A stretch of 64,000 nucleotides of DNA from Agrobacterium larrymoorei (lineage in GTDB: Bacteria; Pseudomonadota; Alphaproteobacteria; Rhizobiales; Rhizobiaceae). The stretch covers positions 953,501 to 1,017,500 of the forward strand of contig NZ_JAUTBL010000001.1 of the NCBI RefSeq assembly GCF_030819275.1, given 5' to 3'. Below the pieces are notes generated by a model that searched no databases, had not been told where the DNA came from, and saw only the letters and a list, made by a program, of their open reading frames with translations. A program made the translations under genes and the position numbers. Position 1 is the first letter of the stretch. The number at the start of each line of letters is the position of its first letter. Positions 1-10,476 of the stretch are shown piece by piece.

Positions 1-1861
1 CGAGGGCTGCGAAGGCAGACGCCTTGGAGCCTGAAATCAGCAACACGCCGAAATAGACGACGATCGGTGCCAGCACCGGCAGTAGTGACGGGATGACCAT
101 TTCGCGGATGGCGGCCTTGGTCAGCAGATCCACGGCCTTGCCGTAATCCGGCTTTTCCGTGCCCTGCATGATGCCCGGCTTTTCGCGGAACTGACGACGA
201 ACCTCTTCCACGATGGAACCCGCCGCCTTGCCGACGGCGGTCATGGCAATACCGCCGAAGAGATAAGGGATCAGACCGCCAAAGATCAGACCTGCCACCA
301 CGTAAGGATTGGAGAGGCTGAAGGAAATCTCTCCGACATCCTGGAAGTAGGGATAGGTCGCGCCGTTGGCCGCGAAGTAGGAGAGGTCGTTAGCGTAAGC
401 GGCAAAGAGCACCAGCGCGCCAAGACCGGCCGAGCCGATGGCATAGCCCTTGGTTACGGCCTTTGTGGTGTTGCCGACGGCATCCAGCGCATCGGTGGCT
501 TTTCGCACATCCGGATCCAGGCCGGCCATCTCGGCAATGCCACCGGCATTGTCGGTTACCGGACCAAAGGCATCGAGCGCGACGATCATGCCGGCAAGAC
601 CGAGCATGGCGGTCACCGCAATGCCCGTACCGAAGAGCCCCGCCAACTGGTATGTGGAGATAATGCCGCCGACGATGACGATGGCCGGAAGTGCCGTCGA
701 TTCCAGCGAGACCGCAAGACCCTGGATGACGTTGGTGCCGTGGCCGGTGACCGACGCCTGAGCGATGGAGTTGACCGGGCGCTTGTTGGTGCCAGTGTAG
801 TACTCGGTGATCACGACAATCAGTGCCGTTACCAGGAGGCCAAGAAGGCCGCAGAAAAACAGGTTGGTACCGGTGATATCCATTCCGGCAACAGTTCCGA
901 TGGAACCCCAGCCGATGGTGAGCGAGGTCGCAACCGCAAGTCCCGCGATTGAGAAGATACCGGTGGCGATCAGGCCCTTATAGAGCGCGCCCATGATCGA
1001 ATTGTTGGTGCCGAGCTTGACGAAGAAGGTACCGGCAATCGATGTCAGGATGCAGACGCCGCAGATGGCGAGCGGATAGAGCATGGCGTTTTCCAGCACC
1101 GGCGCACCGGCAAAGAAGATCGCCGCCAGAACCATTGTCGCCACGACGGAGACCGCATAGGTTTCGAAAAGGTCGGCGGCCATGCCCGCGCAATCGCCGA
1201 CATTATCGCCGACATTGTCGGCAATCGTGGCCGGGTTGCGCGGATCGTCTTCCGGAATACCGGCCTCGACCTTGCCGACAAGGTCACCGCCGACATCCGC
1301 ACCCTTGGTGAAGATACCGCCGCCGAGACGTGCGAAAATGGAGATCAGCGATGCGCCGAAGCCGAGCGAGACCAGCGCGTCGATCACGTCGCGCGAGCCG
1401 GTTGGGTGGCCGAGCACCGAGGTCAGGATGAAATAATAGATGGAGACGCCGAGTAGCGCCAGGCCAGCAACAAGCATGCCGGTGATGGCGCCGGACTTGA
1501 AGGCGATATCGAGACCGGCTGCGAGGCTATGGGATGCGGCTTGCGCCGTGCGAAGATTGGCTCGTACCGACACATGCATGCCGACGAAACCGGCAGCACC
1601 GGAAAGAACGGCGCCAACGACGAAACCGACTGCGGCTTCTGGAGAGAGAAGGATCCACGCAGCGATCGTAACGATGATACCGACGATTGCGATGGTCAGA
1701 TATTGACGGGCGAGATAGGCCTGAGCTCCCTCGCGAATATAGCCTGCTATTTCACGCATGCGCTCATTGCCTTGATCGGCATCCAGAACGCTTTTCGTTG
1801 CCCAAATCGCATAAGCGATCGAAAGGACACCGCATAAAATTACCAATGCAATGACGGTCAT
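1..1861 (-). CDS. hppA: K+-insensitive proton-pumping pyrophosphatase, 3' end cut off
   Basis: Membrane-bound pyrophosphatase that hydrolyses PPi and pumps protons across the inner membrane. The reading frame begins at the ATG complementary to 1859-1861 (protein begins [11 protein letters not shown]) and stays open to the window edge, giving about 620 of the usual 700 or so residues; the C-terminus lies outside. Many hydrophobic segments are present, together with the family signatures [18 protein letters not shown] and [19 protein letters not shown], which bind Mg-PPi. The segment [12 protein letters not shown] has Lys where K+-dependent enzymes have Ala, which marks the K+-independent, H+-pumping class. 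It is the first visible gene of the window and no operon partner is seen. Confidence 0.96.
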   Translation of the reverse strand, partial: MTVIALVILCGVLSIAYAIWATKSVLDADQGNERMREIAGYIREGAQAYLARQYLTIAIVGIIVTIAAWILLSPEAAVGFVVGAVLSGAAGFVGMHVSVRANLRTAQAASHSLAAGLDIAFKSGAITGMLVAGLALLGVSIYYFILTSVLGHPTGSRDVIDALVSLGFGASLISIFARLGGGIFTKGADVGGDLVGKVEAGIPEDDPRNPATIADNVGDNVGDCAGMAADLFETYAVSVVATMVLAAIFFAGAPVLENAMLYPLAICGVCILTSIAGTFFVKLGTNNSIMGALYKGLIATGIFSIAGLAVATSLTIGWGSIGTVAGMDITGTNLFFCGLLGLLVTALIVVITEYYTGTNKRPVNSIAQASVTGHGTNVIQGLAVSLESTALPAIVIVGGIISTYQLAGLFGTGIAVTAMLGLAGMIVALDAFGPVTDNAGGIAEMAGLDPDVRKATDALDAVGNTTKAVTKGYAIGSAGLGALVLFAAYANDLSYFAANGATYPYFQDVGEISFSLSNPYVVAGLIFGGLIPYLFGGIAMTAVGKAAGSIVEEVRRQFREKPGIMQGTEKPDYGKAVDLLTKAAIREMVIPSLLPVLAPIVVYFGVLLISGSKASAFAAL

Positions 1862-2065
1862 TCGCACTTACCTCCCGTTGTGCCGGTTCGTCACATCTCC
1901 CCGGCGGGCGAAACCACATGCGGGGCGTGAGGCGCTGCACGCCTTACACCAGGATGAGCCATTTGTTCCCCTCCCCGGGAAGAATGGCTTGCAGTGGCAA
2001 GATTGCGTCGCGATGACGCGTCGCGTCAAGCCCGAAGATCATGCACTGATGCGTATGGTTCTGAT

Positions 2066-3286
2066 TCAGACGGCTTTTTGCGCCCGGCTGAAAATCAATG
2101 TCAGCACGAGGATGAGGCAAAGACCGGCGACAGGCCAGATAACGAGGTTCATCACCGACCAGCCCCAGGCGGTAAAAACTTGGCCCGAGGAGAAGGACGA
2201 CAGCGCGACCGTGCCGAAAAGAACGATATCGTGAAAACCCTGCACCTTGTCAGCCTCATGCGGTCGGTAGCTGGAGGACACGATCGCAGTTGCGCCAATG
2301 AATCCGAAGTTCCACCCTGCCCCAAGCAGGATCAGCGCCAGCCAGAAGTTCCAGAGTTCCACACCCATATGCGCGACAACGGCGCAGGCCATGAGAATGA
2401 CGAGACCGGCCGCGACCACCTTCTCCGCGCCGAAGCGGGTGATCAGGACACCGGTGAAAAAGCTCGGGCCGAACATGGCGAGCACGTGCCACTGGATGCC
2501 AAGCGTGGCCAACTCGCTGGGAAAACCGCAGCCGATCACCATGGCAAGCGGCGCCCCGGTCATCATGAAGGTCATCAGCGCATAGGAGCCGATGCCGCAG
2601 ATCATACCAGTGATGAAGCGGCGCGTGGCGATGATTTCGAGGAGAGGCCGCGCTGGGGCGCTCGCAACCGTCTGCTTCAATTCCGGTAGCTTCAAAAAGC
2701 AAAGGATCCCAACGGCTAGAAGGCCGAGCGGAACAAGAGCGATGAAAGTGCCTGCAAAGGTAACCGGCGCAAAGACATCCTTCCCGAAAATGGCAAGCTG
2801 GGGACCGACGACGGCAGAGACAACGCCGCCCGCCAGGATCCAAGAAATAGCCTTGGGCTTGTAGAAAGATGGCGAGGCATCGGCTGCCGCGAAACGGATC
2901 TTCTGGGTAAAGCCGCCGGAAAGACCGATCAGCATCAAGCCGAGCGCGAAGAGCCAGAAGTCCGTGCGAAAGAGTGCCACGGCCGCCAGAGCGCCGCCGG
3001 TGGAACACAGGAGCGCTCCGAGAATGAAGCCGGCTTTGCGCCCGAGAAAACGCGCGGCGAATGCAACCGCCACCGCGCCAAGGGCAACACCGATGTTGAA
3101 GCCGGTAAGCGGCGCTGTCGCCAGGGATTTGTCGGCTCCAAGGAGTTGGTAACCCGCAAGCGCACCCACCGAGAAACTCAACGGTCCGGCAGAACCGAGA
3201 ATGGCCTGTGCAAGGGTGAGGAGGAAAACGTTGCGCTTGGCCTCAGACAATTGGCCTTCCAGGCCCGCAACCGATACCGCGCTCAT
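2066..3286 (-). CDS. MFS transporter
   Basis: A 406-residue polytopic protein of about 12 predicted membrane helices with a central polar loop, the size and pattern of the major facilitator superfamily. The N-terminal half has the loop RFLGRKAG between helices 2 and 3, resembling the MFS motif A. The substrate cannot be told from sequence. It lies 97 bases after nusB on the same strand, so it may be read through from the riboflavin/nusB cluster. The ATG complementary to 3284-3286 is followed by a soluble stretch of about 18 residues before the first helix. Confidence 0.8.
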   Translation of the reverse strand: MSAVSVAGLEGQLSEAKRNVFLLTLAQAILGSAGPLSFSVGALAGYQLLGADKSLATAPLTGFNIGVALGAVAVAFAARFLGRKAGFILGALLCSTGGALAAVALFRTDFWLFALGLMLIGLSGGFTQKIRFAAADASPSFYKPKAISWILAGGVVSAVVGPQLAIFGKDVFAPVTFAGTFIALVPLGLLAVGILCFLKLPELKQTVASAPARPLLEIIATRRFITGMICGIGSYALMTFMMTGAPLAMVIGCGFPSELATLGIQWHVLAMFGPSFFTGVLITRFGAEKVVAAGLVILMACAVVAHMGVELWNFWLALILLGAGWNFGFIGATAIVSSSYRPHEADKVQGFHDIVLFGTVALSSFSSGQVFTAWGWSVMNLVIWPVAGLCLILVLTLIFSRAQKAV

Positions 3287-3383
3287 CTCGTCCCCACCTT
3301 CCCAATCGGAGTATGTCCCGCAAAGACTATAACGCGGCTTGCTGGCCAGCCTTGCGGGAAATCAAAAAGTGAGGGCGTGAAAC

Positions 3384-3881
3384 TTACCGCTTGGTCTCGC
3401 CGCGAACCTGCTTTGCGATACGATCGAGAACCGCATTGACGAGCTTCGGCTCGTCATTTTCGAAGAACGCGCGGGCGATCTCGACATATTCGGTGACGAT
3501 CACGGCAACCGGAACGTCCTTACGCTCGAGGATTTCGAAGGCGCCAGCACGTAGGATGGCGCGAACGGTGGTGTCGAGACGCGAGAGCGGCCAGTCTTCC
3601 TGAAGTGCGGAACGCACCAGTGGGTCGATCTTCGTCTGGTCGCGTACAACGCCTGAAACGATCGAGCGGAACCAGGACGGGTCGGCCTTCAGATAGGTCT
3701 CGCCATCCACTTCCTTGCCGAGGCGATGCGCCTCATATTCGGCAACCACTTCCATAACGCCGGTACCGCCGACATCCATCTGGTACAGCGCCTGCACGGC
3801 AGCAAGGCGTGCAGCGCCACGCTGGTTGACGGGCTTGATGGAGGGTTGACGCGGTTCTGCGCCGTTTTCGACACTCGTCAT
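3384..3881 (-). CDS. nusB: Transcription antitermination protein NusB
   Basis: RNA-binding all-helical protein that joins NusE (S10) on boxA RNA to promote antitermination of rRNA operons. The 165-residue protein carries the typical N-terminal core [17 protein letters not shown] and the C-terminal [22 protein letters not shown] chose the ATG complementary to 3879-3881 (MTSVENG). A GTG four codons upstream would overlap the end of ribH by 8 bases, so translational coupling to ribH is likely either way. Order ribH-nusB is the common alphaproteobacterial arrangement. Confidence 0.95.
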   Translation of the reverse strand: MTSVENGAEPRQPSIKPVNQRGAARLAAVQALYQMDVGGTGVMEVVAEYEAHRLGKEVDGETYLKADPSWFRSIVSGVVRDQTKIDPLVRSALQEDWPLSRLDTTVRAILRAGAFEILERKDVPVAVIVTEYVEIARAFFENDEPKLVNAVLDRIAKQVRGETKR

Positions 3882-3885
3882 GCGA

Positions 3886-4332
3886 TCAACCACCCAGCTT
3901 CTTTTTCAATTCGATCATGGTCAGCGCGGCACGAGCGGCAAAACCGCCCTTGTCCTTGTCGGAACGACGAACGCGCGCCCAGGCCTGCTCGTCGTTTTCG
4001 ACGGTCAGAATGCCGTTGCCGATCGCCAGCGACTCGCTGACCGTCAGATCCATGATGGCGCGCGACGATTCGTTCGCAACGATATCGAAGTGATAGGTCT
4101 CACCACGAATGACCATGCCGAGCGCAACGAAGCCATCATATTCCGTGCCGCCATTGTCTGCGCCATCAAGCGCCATGGCGATGGCTGCGGGAATCTCCAG
4201 CGCACCTGGAACGGTAATGATGTCATAGGTGGCGCCAGCCTCTTCGAGCGCGAACTTTGCGCCATCGAGCAAGGCATCGGCCATATCGTCATAAAAGCGT
4301 GCTTCCACGATGAGAAGATGAGGCTGGGACAT
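3886..4332 (-). CDS. ribH: 6,7-dimethyl-8-ribityllumazine synthase
   Basis: Catalyses the penultimate step of riboflavin synthesis, condensing 5-amino-6-ribitylamino-uracil with 3,4-dihydroxy-2-butanone 4-phosphate. The 148-residue protein has the family motifs: [17 protein letters not shown] near the N-terminus, the [10 protein letters not shown] segment, and [20 protein letters not shown] with the catalytic-region His. Its size fits the shorter, icosahedral or pentameric lumazine synthases. It is followed at once by nusB. The LysE-type exporter gene separates it from ribE and ribD on the same strand. Confidence 0.96.
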   Translation of the reverse strand: MSQPHLLIVEARFYDDMADALLDGAKFALEEAGATYDIITVPGALEIPAAIAMALDGADNGGTEYDGFVALGMVIRGETYHFDIVANESSRAIMDLTVSESLAIGNGILTVENDEQAWARVRRSDKDKGGFAARAALTMIELKKKLGG

Positions 4333-4468
4333 GGGAGTTTCCTGAAAATCTGCGCCGGATGATACCGGCTTTTGGCGCGGTCAAACCATGGCTTGCCGCA
4401 CTTGGCAAGCATTTTTAATGCAATGCTGCCGCGTGCGCCCCGCCGCGACCCCGAATTCTCTGCGCCGA

Positions 4469-5104
4469 TCAGCTTCTCTGCCAGGCGAGATGAAGGCCGA
4501 GCCCCACCAAAATCGCGCCGGCTCCGCGCCGGGCCACCGTTTGCGCGAAAGCAGACCGCTTCAACCGTCCGGCCGCAAGCCCCGCAACCAGCACGACGAC
4601 GAAATCCGCCGAAGTAAAGATGATGTTGACGGCAACGCCGAGGATCAGAAACTGAAGCCATATCGGAAATGCCGCGGCCGGATCGACGAATTGCGGCAGG
4701 AAGGCGAGGAAGAAGAGCGCCGTCTTCGGGTTCAACACTTCAACGACAATGCTATCGATGAAAGCCCGCTTTGCGGATTTCCGGGCAATCGTGAAGCTGC
4801 CGCTTGTTTCGCCGCTGACCCTGGCTCTGAGCATGGAGAACCCAAGCCAGATAAGATAGCAAGCGCCACCGAACTTCACCGCGAGATAAAGCCACGGCAC
4901 AGCCTGAAACAGAACGGACAATCCCGCAACCGCGGCAACGATATGAACATAGCAGCCGATGTGAATGCCGAGCACTGCGAGTAGGCCAGCATAACGTCCA
5001 CGCGCCATGGTCTGTGCGATGGTGTAGAGCATCGCGGGCCCTGGCACATAGGCAAAGAGCGCCGTCGTGATCAGGAATGCCGCAAGCAGTTCATAAGATG
5101 CCAT
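4469..5104 (-). CDS. LysE family translocator
   Basis: A 211-residue inner-membrane protein with about six hydrophobic helices and the LysE/RhtB-family N-terminus (FLITTALFAYVPGPAMLYTIAQT, with the conserved P-G-P). This family exports amino acids and other small metabolites; the substrate is not predictable here. The gene sits inside the riboflavin cluster, between ribE (58 bases upstream) and ribH (136 bases downstream), all on the same strand. A link to flavin precursor export is only an inference from that position. Confidence 0.85.
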   Translation of the reverse strand: MASYELLAAFLITTALFAYVPGPAMLYTIAQTMARGRYAGLLAVLGIHIGCYVHIVAAVAGLSVLFQAVPWLYLAVKFGGACYLIWLGFSMLRARVSGETSGSFTIARKSAKRAFIDSIVVEVLNPKTALFFLAFLPQFVDPAAAFPIWLQFLILGVAVNIIFTSADFVVVLVAGLAAGRLKRSAFAQTVARRGAGAILVGLGLHLAWQRS

Positions 5105-5162
5105 TGTGAGCTCCGCAGAGTTTGGCGCTCAAGCGACGCCTTCTCCATTTTTAGGAAGCATC

Positions 5163-5774
5163 CTACTTTGACGGAAATTCCGCAAGCCGTGCCGCATAGC
5201 GGGCCATGGTATCGACTTCGAAATTGACAAAATCACCAGGCTTGCGATCGCCCCAGGTGGTGACGGCCAGTGTGTGGCGGATCAACAGCACATCGAAGTC
5301 TGGGCCGTCGACGGCGTTTACCGTCAGCGATGTACCATCCAGCGCCACCGAACCTTTGGGCGCGACGAATTTCGCCAGATGCTCCGGTGCGCGCAGGCGG
5401 ATGCGTACCGCTTCCCCCTCCGGCTCGACGGACAGAATTTCCGCCTTGCCATCAACGTGACCGGAAACGATATGGCCGCCGAGTTCATCGCCGATCTTGA
5501 GAGCCCTCTCAAGATTGACGCGCGTTCCCGTTGCCCAAGCGGAGATGGTGGTGAGGCGAAGTGCCTCTTCCCAGGCTTCCACCTCATACCAGCGCTCGTT
5601 GCTGCCCTCTTCCGGCAGCCTCGTCACCGTCAGGCAGACGCCGCCATGGGAAATGGACGCGCCCATATCGATGGTCTTCGGATCGTAGTTGGTCGCCACG
5701 CGCAGCCGCACGCCCTCGGCCAGCGGATGAAGCTCGGAAACAGTTCCAACATCGGTGACGATACCGGTAAACAT
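5163..5774 (-). CDS. ribE: Riboflavin synthase, alpha subunit
   Basis: Dismutates two molecules of 6,7-dimethyl-8-ribityllumazine into riboflavin and the pyrimidine precursor. The 203-residue protein begins with the invariant MFTGIV and shows two tandem lumazine-binding repeats: GASISHGGVCLTVTR in the first and APKGSVALDGTSLTVNAV in the second. The start ATG overlaps the ribD stop codon by one base (TGATG), so translation is probably coupled to ribD. A TTG one codon upstream exists but MFTGIV is the family start. Confidence 0.96.
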   Translation of the reverse strand: MFTGIVTDVGTVSELHPLAEGVRLRVATNYDPKTIDMGASISHGGVCLTVTRLPEEGSNERWYEVEAWEEALRLTTISAWATGTRVNLERALKIGDELGGHIVSGHVDGKAEILSVEPEGEAVRIRLRAPEHLAKFVAPKGSVALDGTSLTVNAVDGPDFDVLLIRHTLAVTTWGDRKPGDFVNFEVDTMARYAARLAEFPSK

Positions 5775-6865
5775 CAAAGCGACCTTTCATAATCGAAACA
5801 GCGGTCAGCACCATAGACGGTCTCACCGACCAGGGAATAGGTGTCAGGCATATCGGCGCGTTTGATCGGCGTTTCAATACCGTTGGCACCGATTACGACC
5901 GGGCTTTCGAACAGCAGGATGCGATCCACCAAGCCCGCGTCGAGAAAAGCCTTTGCAGCAACCGCCCCGCCTTCGACGAGAAGTTCCGACAGTCCTCGCG
6001 CGCCGAGTATGAGCAGCAGATCTTCGAGATTTTTCGCGCTTAGCACTTCAGCACCTGCCGATGCCAGCCGAGCGCGTCTTTCCGCAAGGTCGCGCTCCTC
6101 TGCGCCACTGGGCATCTCCACGACGACAAGCGGGACATCGCGAGCGGTCTTCACCAGCTTCGAGTTGGTCGGCAACTCCAACCGTCGGTCGAGCACGAAA
6201 CGAATGGGCGAATGCTGCTCCATTCCCGATATGCGGACATTGAGTTCGGGATCATCCGCGATCGCGGTGCCGATACCCACGAGAATGCCGTCGCAGCGGG
6301 CGCGCAATTCATGCACGGCACGGCGAGATTCTGCTCCGGTAATCGCAACCTGACCGGCACCCTTACGGCCGATCATGCCATCCGCAGAGACCGCAAGTTT
6401 CAGGATCACGTGGGGCCGCCTCTTTATCTTGCGCGTGAGATAGGCGGCCAGCGCGCGTTCGCCTTCCCGGCGCAACACACCTGTCTGGACCTCGATCCCC
6501 GCATCGCGCAAGACCTGATAGCCCCGGCCCGAGACACGCTCATCGGGATCGTCCACCGCAACGACAACACGGGCGACACCATGATGCGCGAGTGCGTTGG
6601 CGCAAGGCGGAGTTTTTCCCCAATGGGCGCAGGGCTCGAGCGTTACATAGGCGGTCGCACCACGCGCCGCTTCACCTGCAAGGTCCAGCGCATTGCGTTC
6701 CGCGTGCGGCCTGCCGCCAATCGAGGTGACGGCTTCGGCGACGATCACGCCATCTTTGACGAGAACGCATCCGACGGATGGGTTAGTATCGGTGAAGCCA
6801 GTATTCCGACGCGAAACTTCGATGGCGCGCGCCATGAATCTTTCGTCTTCGGCCCGCGGAGCCAC
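5774..6865 (-). CDS. ribD: Bifunctional riboflavin deaminase/reductase RibD
   Basis: Second and third steps of riboflavin synthesis: deamination then NADPH-dependent reduction of the pyrimidine intermediate. From a GTG start complementary to 6863-6865 the protein is 363 residues, close to the E. coli length of 367. The N-terminal deaminase has the zinc ligands in HAERN (about residue 54) and PCAHWGKTPPC (Cys 79 and 88). The C-terminal reductase begins near RPHVILKLAVSADG and contains ELLVEGGAVAAKAFL. The GTG lies four bases after the nrdR stop. A longer frame would overlap nrdR by about 120 bases and is unlikely; an ATG ten codons inside (FMARAIE) is the alternative. Confidence 0.93.
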   Translation of the reverse strand: MAPRAEDERFMARAIEVSRRNTGFTDTNPSVGCVLVKDGVIVAEAVTSIGGRPHAERNALDLAGEAARGATAYVTLEPCAHWGKTPPCANALAHHGVARVVVAVDDPDERVSGRGYQVLRDAGIEVQTGVLRREGERALAAYLTRKIKRRPHVILKLAVSADGMIGRKGAGQVAITGAESRRAVHELRARCDGILVGIGTAIADDPELNVRISGMEQHSPIRFVLDRRLELPTNSKLVKTARDVPLVVVEMPSGAEERDLAERRARLASAGAEVLSAKNLEDLLLILGARGLSELLVEGGAVAAKAFLDAGLVDRILLFESPVVIGANGIETPIKRADMPDTYSLVGETVYGADRCFDYERSL

Positions 6866-6869
6866 TGTA

Positions 6870-7349
6870 TCAGGTCCCGGAATCTGTATCGCGGGCGATC
6901 TTGGCGTTGATTTCCGCGATGACGTTTTCGAAATCTTCCGCATGGGAGAAATCACGATAGACCGAGGCGTAGCGCACAAAAGCCACATCATCGAGGCTCT
7001 TCAATGCTTCGAGCACCTGCAGGCCGATTTCTTCCGAGGCAATTTCCGTTTCGCCTGAGCTTTCGAGCCGGCGCACGATACCGGACACCGCGCGCTCGAT
7101 GCGATCGCGGTCGACCGGGCGCTTGCGAAGCGCGATCTCGAAAGATCGCACCAGCTTCTCGCGATCGAATGCCAGCTTGCGGCCGCTCTTCTTGATGACC
7201 ATCAACTCGCGCAACTGCACGCGTTCATAGGTAGTGAAGCGACCGCCGCAATCCGGGCAGATGCGCCGCCGGCGGATGGAGGTGTTATCCTCCGCCGGAC
7301 GTGAGTCCTTGACCTGAGTGTCTTCAGAACCGCAGAAAGGGCAGCGCAT
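6870..7349 (-). CDS. nrdR: Transcriptional repressor NrdR
   Basis: ATP/dATP-sensing repressor of ribonucleotide reductase genes. The 159-residue protein has an N-terminal zinc ribbon with Cys 3, 6, 31 and 34 (MRCPFC...CPDCGG) followed by an ATP-cone (about residues 49-139) starting [24 protein letters not shown]. Position between glyA (12 bases upstream) and ribD (4 bases downstream) is the usual rhizobial order and suggests one transcript. Binding sites (NrdR boxes) would be elsewhere, at nrd genes not in this window. Confidence 0.96.
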   Translation of the reverse strand: MRCPFCGSEDTQVKDSRPAEDNTSIRRRRICPDCGGRFTTYERVQLRELMVIKKSGRKLAFDREKLVRSFEIALRKRPVDRDRIERAVSGIVRRLESSGETEIASEEIGLQVLEALKSLDDVAFVRYASVYRDFSHAEDFENVIAEINAKIARDTDSGT

Positions 7350-7361
7350 CCTGTTGCCTTC

Positions 7362-8651
7362 TTACATGTAGGGATACATCGGGAAGCGATCGGTCAGAGC
7401 GACGACCTTCTCGCGTACCGTTGCTTCCACAGAGGCATTGCCTTCATCGGAATTGGCAACCTTCAGACCATCCAGAACTTCGACGATCAGCTTGCCGATC
7501 TCACGGAACTCGGCTTCCTTGAAGCCGCGCGTCGTGCCGGCTGGTGTGCCGAGGCGAATACCGGAGGTGACGAAAGGCTTTTCCGGATCGAAAGGAATAC
7601 CGTTCTTGTTGCAGGTGATATAGGCACGGCCAAGTGCAGCTTCCGCGCGCTTGCCGGTGGCGTTCTTCTTGCGAAGGTCGACCAGCATCAGGTGGTTGTC
7701 CGTGCCGCCGGAAACGACATCGACGCCGCCTTCGATGAGCGTTTCGGAGAGAGCCTTGGCGTTCTTGACGATCTGGGCTGCGTAGTCCTTGAATTCCGGC
7801 TTCAGCGCTTCACCGAAGGCAACGGCCTTGGCGGCGATGACGTGCATCAGAGGACCGCCCTGGAGGCCCGGGAAAACGGCCGAGTTGAACTTCTTCGCAA
7901 GATCTTCGTCATTGGTCAGGATCATGCCGCCACGTGGACCACGCAGAGACTTGTGCGTGGTGGTGGTTGCCACATGCGCATGCGGGAACGGCGCCGGATG
8001 CTGGCCACCCGCAACGAGGCCCGCAATGTGCGCCATGTCGACCATGAGGTAGGCACCGACCTCATCGGCGATTTCGCGGAAGCGCTTCCAGTCCCAGACG
8101 CGGGAATAGGCCGTACCGCCAGCGAGAATGAGCTTCGGCTTGGTTTCCTTGGCCTTGCGCTCTACTTCGTCCATGTCGAGCAGGTTATCGCCTTCACGAA
8201 CGCCATAGGACACGACGTTGAACCACTTGCCGGACATGTTGACCGGCGAACCGTGGGTCAAGTGACCTCCCGAGTTCAGGTCGAGGCCCATGAAAGTGTC
8301 GCCCGGCTGCAAGAGTGCCAGGAACACGGCCTGGTTCATCTGCGAACCGGAATTCGGTTGAACATTGGCAAAGTTGACGCCGAACAGCTTCTTGGCGCGC
8401 TCGATGGCAAGCTCTTCAGCAATATCGACGAACTGGCAGCCGCCATAATAGCGCTTGCCCGGATAGCCTTCGGCATATTTGTTGGTCATGATCGAGCCCT
8501 GGGCTTCGAGCACGGCGCGGGACACGATGTTTTCCGAGGCAATCAGCTCGATCTCGTGACGCTGGCGACCCAGCTCCTTCTCGATCGCGCCAAAGATATC
8601 CGGATCGATTTCGGCAAGCGGCTTGGAGAAGAAGGCATCTGTGTTCGACAT
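7362..8651 (-). CDS. glyA: Serine hydroxymethyltransferase
   Basis: PLP enzyme interconverting serine and glycine with transfer of the one-carbon unit to tetrahydrofolate. The ATG complementary to 8649-8651 ([12 protein letters not shown]) gives 429 residues, the normal length. PLP lysine is Lys 234 in [46 protein letters not shown] is the conserved N-terminal substrate region. An in-frame extension upstream runs into the promoter region and is not supported. It heads the minus-strand cluster glyA-nrdR-ribD-ribE-lysE-ribH-nusB. Confidence 0.97.
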   Translation of the reverse strand: MSNTDAFFSKPLAEIDPDIFGAIEKELGRQRHEIELIASENIVSRAVLEAQGSIMTNKYAEGYPGKRYYGGCQFVDIAEELAIERAKKLFGVNFANVQPNSGSQMNQAVFLALLQPGDTFMGLDLNSGGHLTHGSPVNMSGKWFNVVSYGVREGDNLLDMDEVERKAKETKPKLILAGGTAYSRVWDWKRFREIADEVGAYLMVDMAHIAGLVAGGQHPAPFPHAHVATTTTHKSLRGPRGGMILTNDEDLAKKFNSAVFPGLQGGPLMHVIAAKAVAFGEALKPEFKDYAAQIVKNAKALSETLIEGGVDVVSGGTDNHLMLVDLRKKNATGKRAEAALGRAYITCNKNGIPFDPEKPFVTSGIRLGTPAGTTRGFKEAEFREIGKLIVEVLDGLKVANSDEGNASVEATVREKVVALTDRFPMYPYM

Positions 8652-8785
8652 GATGAAGGCTCCTGAAACAGTAATGCGATGGCGTCTTAGCGCCCCACCT
8701 GTATAAGAGCAATAAGCGCAGCGAGATTTGACCGTCAAACTGCGACGTCCGGCGTAAAAAATGCAAAATGCGCGACATGAACAAA

Positions 8786-8820
8786 GAAAAAAGCCGCGCC
8801 CCACCGGACGCGGCTTTTCT
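8786..8820 (-). terminator. Rho-independent terminator after the L,D-transpeptidase gene
   Basis: AAGCCGCG and CGCGGCTT form a stem around a short loop, followed on the minus strand by a run of T. It lies 19 bases beyond the transpeptidase stop and separates that gene from the glyA promoter region. Confidence 0.8.
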
Positions 8821-8838
8821 AGTCTGTCTGAACGGCAA

Positions 8839-10170
8839 TCAGTTGCGCGGCAACAGATCCTCGCCGATGGAGCCGGAAGGCTGCTCCTGCGTGTTCGTCG
8901 TGTTCAGCGCCAATTCGGCATTGCCGTCATTGCCGTAGATGTCGTCGCGGAACTGCACGACGCCATCCTTTGCCGACCATGCGGTGACATAGACGAAGTA
9001 GACCGGGATTTCGGTTGCGAGCTTGATTGGCGTGTTGACGCGGCTTGCAATAACGCGCTCGATTTCCTGGCGCGACCAGCCGGGCGTGTCGCGCAGCATC
9101 CAGGTCGTCAGGTCGCGTACATTCTGCACACGCACGCAGCCGGAGGATTCAAAGCGCATCAGCTTGTTGAACAGGCCCTGCTGAGGCGTGTCATGCATGT
9201 ATTCGTTGTTCGGGTTGTGGAAGTTGATCTTGGTCGAGGACATGGCGTTGTTTTTGCCAGGGTCCTGACGGAACATCAGGTTTGGCGCCTTAGGGGCAAA
9301 CCAGTCCACGGTCTGTGGCGACACTTCCTGGCCGCGGCCATCCAGCAGGCGGATGTTGTTGCGCTCCAGATAGGTCGGGTCCTTCTGCATCAGCGGAACG
9401 ATGTCCTTCTCGACGATCGAGCGCGGCGCGGTCCAGTACGGGTTGAGGATGATCTCGTAGATCTTCGAGTTGATGATGTGCGTCGGGCGGCTGGCGCGAC
9501 CGACAACAGCCGTATTGCGCAGAACCACGCGGTTGTTTTCCACCGCCTCGATCGAGGCTGCCGGAATGTTCACCATCACGTGGCGCTGGCCGAGGTCGCC
9601 CGCCATCGTCTGGATGCGGATGAGGTTGGTCTGCAACTGCGCCATGCGAAGCTGCGCAGAAACGTTCAGCGCCTTCAGCGTATATTCGCCGATCACGCCA
9701 TCTGCCGGAAGGCCGTGACGCGCCTGGAAGCGCTTGAGCGCACCATCGACGTAGGAATCGAAAGCGCTGGAAATGCCGGCTTCACGCGGAAGATCGCCCG
9801 AAATCATCAGACGCTGGCGAAGCGCCTGGACGGAAGGGTCGTTGACGCCGATCTGCAGACGCTGCTGGCTTGGCGGCACTTCCGGCCAGCCACCATTGGA
9901 GACGATCTGCTGATACTGCATGATCGCCTGCTGCATATAGGCCGGAGCTTCAGGACCGAGAACGGGATTGTTGGAAACCACGCCAACAGCCGAGCGCGAG
10001 GAGTTCGCATCGAACTGATCGTCCCAATTTCCGCGGCGCGACGATCCGATCAGATCGTTGAACGCATCCTGCGCCAGCGCAGGTGCAGCAAGCGCGACAG
10101 CGCCGAGCGAAACGGCCGAGCGCAACATGGCGCGGCGAGAGAGCAATTCGGGCACGGATTTCTTAGTCAT
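8839..10170 (-). CDS. L,D-transpeptidase with peptidoglycan-binding domain (LdtP-like)
   Basis: Periplasmic peptidoglycan enzyme that makes 3-3 cross-links or attaches stem-peptide partners. The 443-residue protein has a twin-arginine style export signal ([23 protein letters not shown], cleavage near residue 34), a PG_binding_1 domain at about 108-168 ([18 protein letters not shown]...[13 protein letters not shown]), and a YkuD catalytic domain at about 196-350. The catalytic His is in EYMHDTP (His 326) and the nucleophile is Cys 345 in SSGCVRV. The domain order resembles YcbB/LdtD. The next gene upstream is an LdtR-type MarR regulator; in Liberibacter and Sinorhizobium LdtR controls such a neighbouring transpeptidase, so the same control is likely here. 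Confidence 0.93.
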   Translation of the reverse strand: MTKKSVPELLSRRAMLRSAVSLGAVALAAPALAQDAFNDLIGSSRRGNWDDQFDANSSRSAVGVVSNNPVLGPEAPAYMQQAIMQYQQIVSNGGWPEVPPSQQRLQIGVNDPSVQALRQRLMISGDLPREAGISSAFDSYVDGALKRFQARHGLPADGVIGEYTLKALNVSAQLRMAQLQTNLIRIQTMAGDLGQRHVMVNIPAASIEAVENNRVVLRNTAVVGRASRPTHIINSKIYEIILNPYWTAPRSIVEKDIVPLMQKDPTYLERNNIRLLDGRGQEVSPQTVDWFAPKAPNLMFRQDPGKNNAMSSTKINFHNPNNEYMHDTPQQGLFNKLMRFESSGCVRVQNVRDLTTWMLRDTPGWSRQEIERVIASRVNTPIKLATEIPVYFVYVTAWSAKDGVVQFRDDIYGNDGNAELALNTTNTQEQPSGSIGEDLLPRN

Positions 10171-10354
10171 TCTACCTACCAGCCATTTCGTCAGGCAACC
10201 TTATGGATGCCTAGAACAACATGATTAACAAACGTTTTCGGACGCCTGCCGGCAGGAAATACTTCATGCGAAATCAAAACTGACGCATCATGCGATGATA
10301 GAAGAGACCGCCGGCTCCCTCGCTTTGGCGGTCCCATACCAATATGGCCAATTC

Positions 10355-10369
10355 GTGTCACCTTGACAC
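10355..10369. promoter_or_regulatory. Candidate regulator binding palindrome upstream of the transpeptidase
   Basis: GTGTCA, three bases, TGACAC: a perfect 6-base inverted repeat about 185 bases upstream of the transpeptidase start, with a further GTGTCAC half-site about 20 bases on. A winged-helix MarR protein such as the adjacent LdtR could bind such a site. This is a guess from position and symmetry. Confidence 0.35.
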
Positions 10370-10424
10370 TGCTCACGAAGCTGTGTCACCCGGTCTTTTC
10401 GGCGTGACCCGCACAAAAATGCAA

Positions 10425-10456
10425 CAAGCCGGACGCGTTTCCGCATCCGGCTTTGC
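10425..10456 (-). terminator. Terminator after ldtR
   Basis: AAGCCGGA and TCCGGCTT arms with an imperfect upper stem (ACGCG/CCGCA region), followed on the minus strand by GTTGCATTTTTG. It starts about 20 bases after the ldtR stop. Confidence 0.7.
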
Positions 10457-10476
10457 AAAATTGGGTAGCGCTCTCC

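Larger units (their letters stand above)
10171..10476. other. 306-base intergenic region between transpeptidase and ldtR
   Basis: No gene seen. It should hold the promoter of the transpeptidase gene, an inverted repeat GTGTCA-CCT-TGACAC at 10355-10369, and the ldtR terminator at 10425-10456. A second GTGTCA half-site occurs near 10383. Confidence 0.6.

Noticed and set aside
4333..4468. Possible FMN riboswitch in the riboflavin cluster
   Set aside because: I looked for the conserved RFN segments before ribH and ribE and saw none; the genes appear to be expressed from upstream as a cluster.
8761..10224. A 487-codon open frame antisense to the L,D-transpeptidase
   Set aside because: Shadow of the catalytic gene; it also runs through the terminator hairpin.
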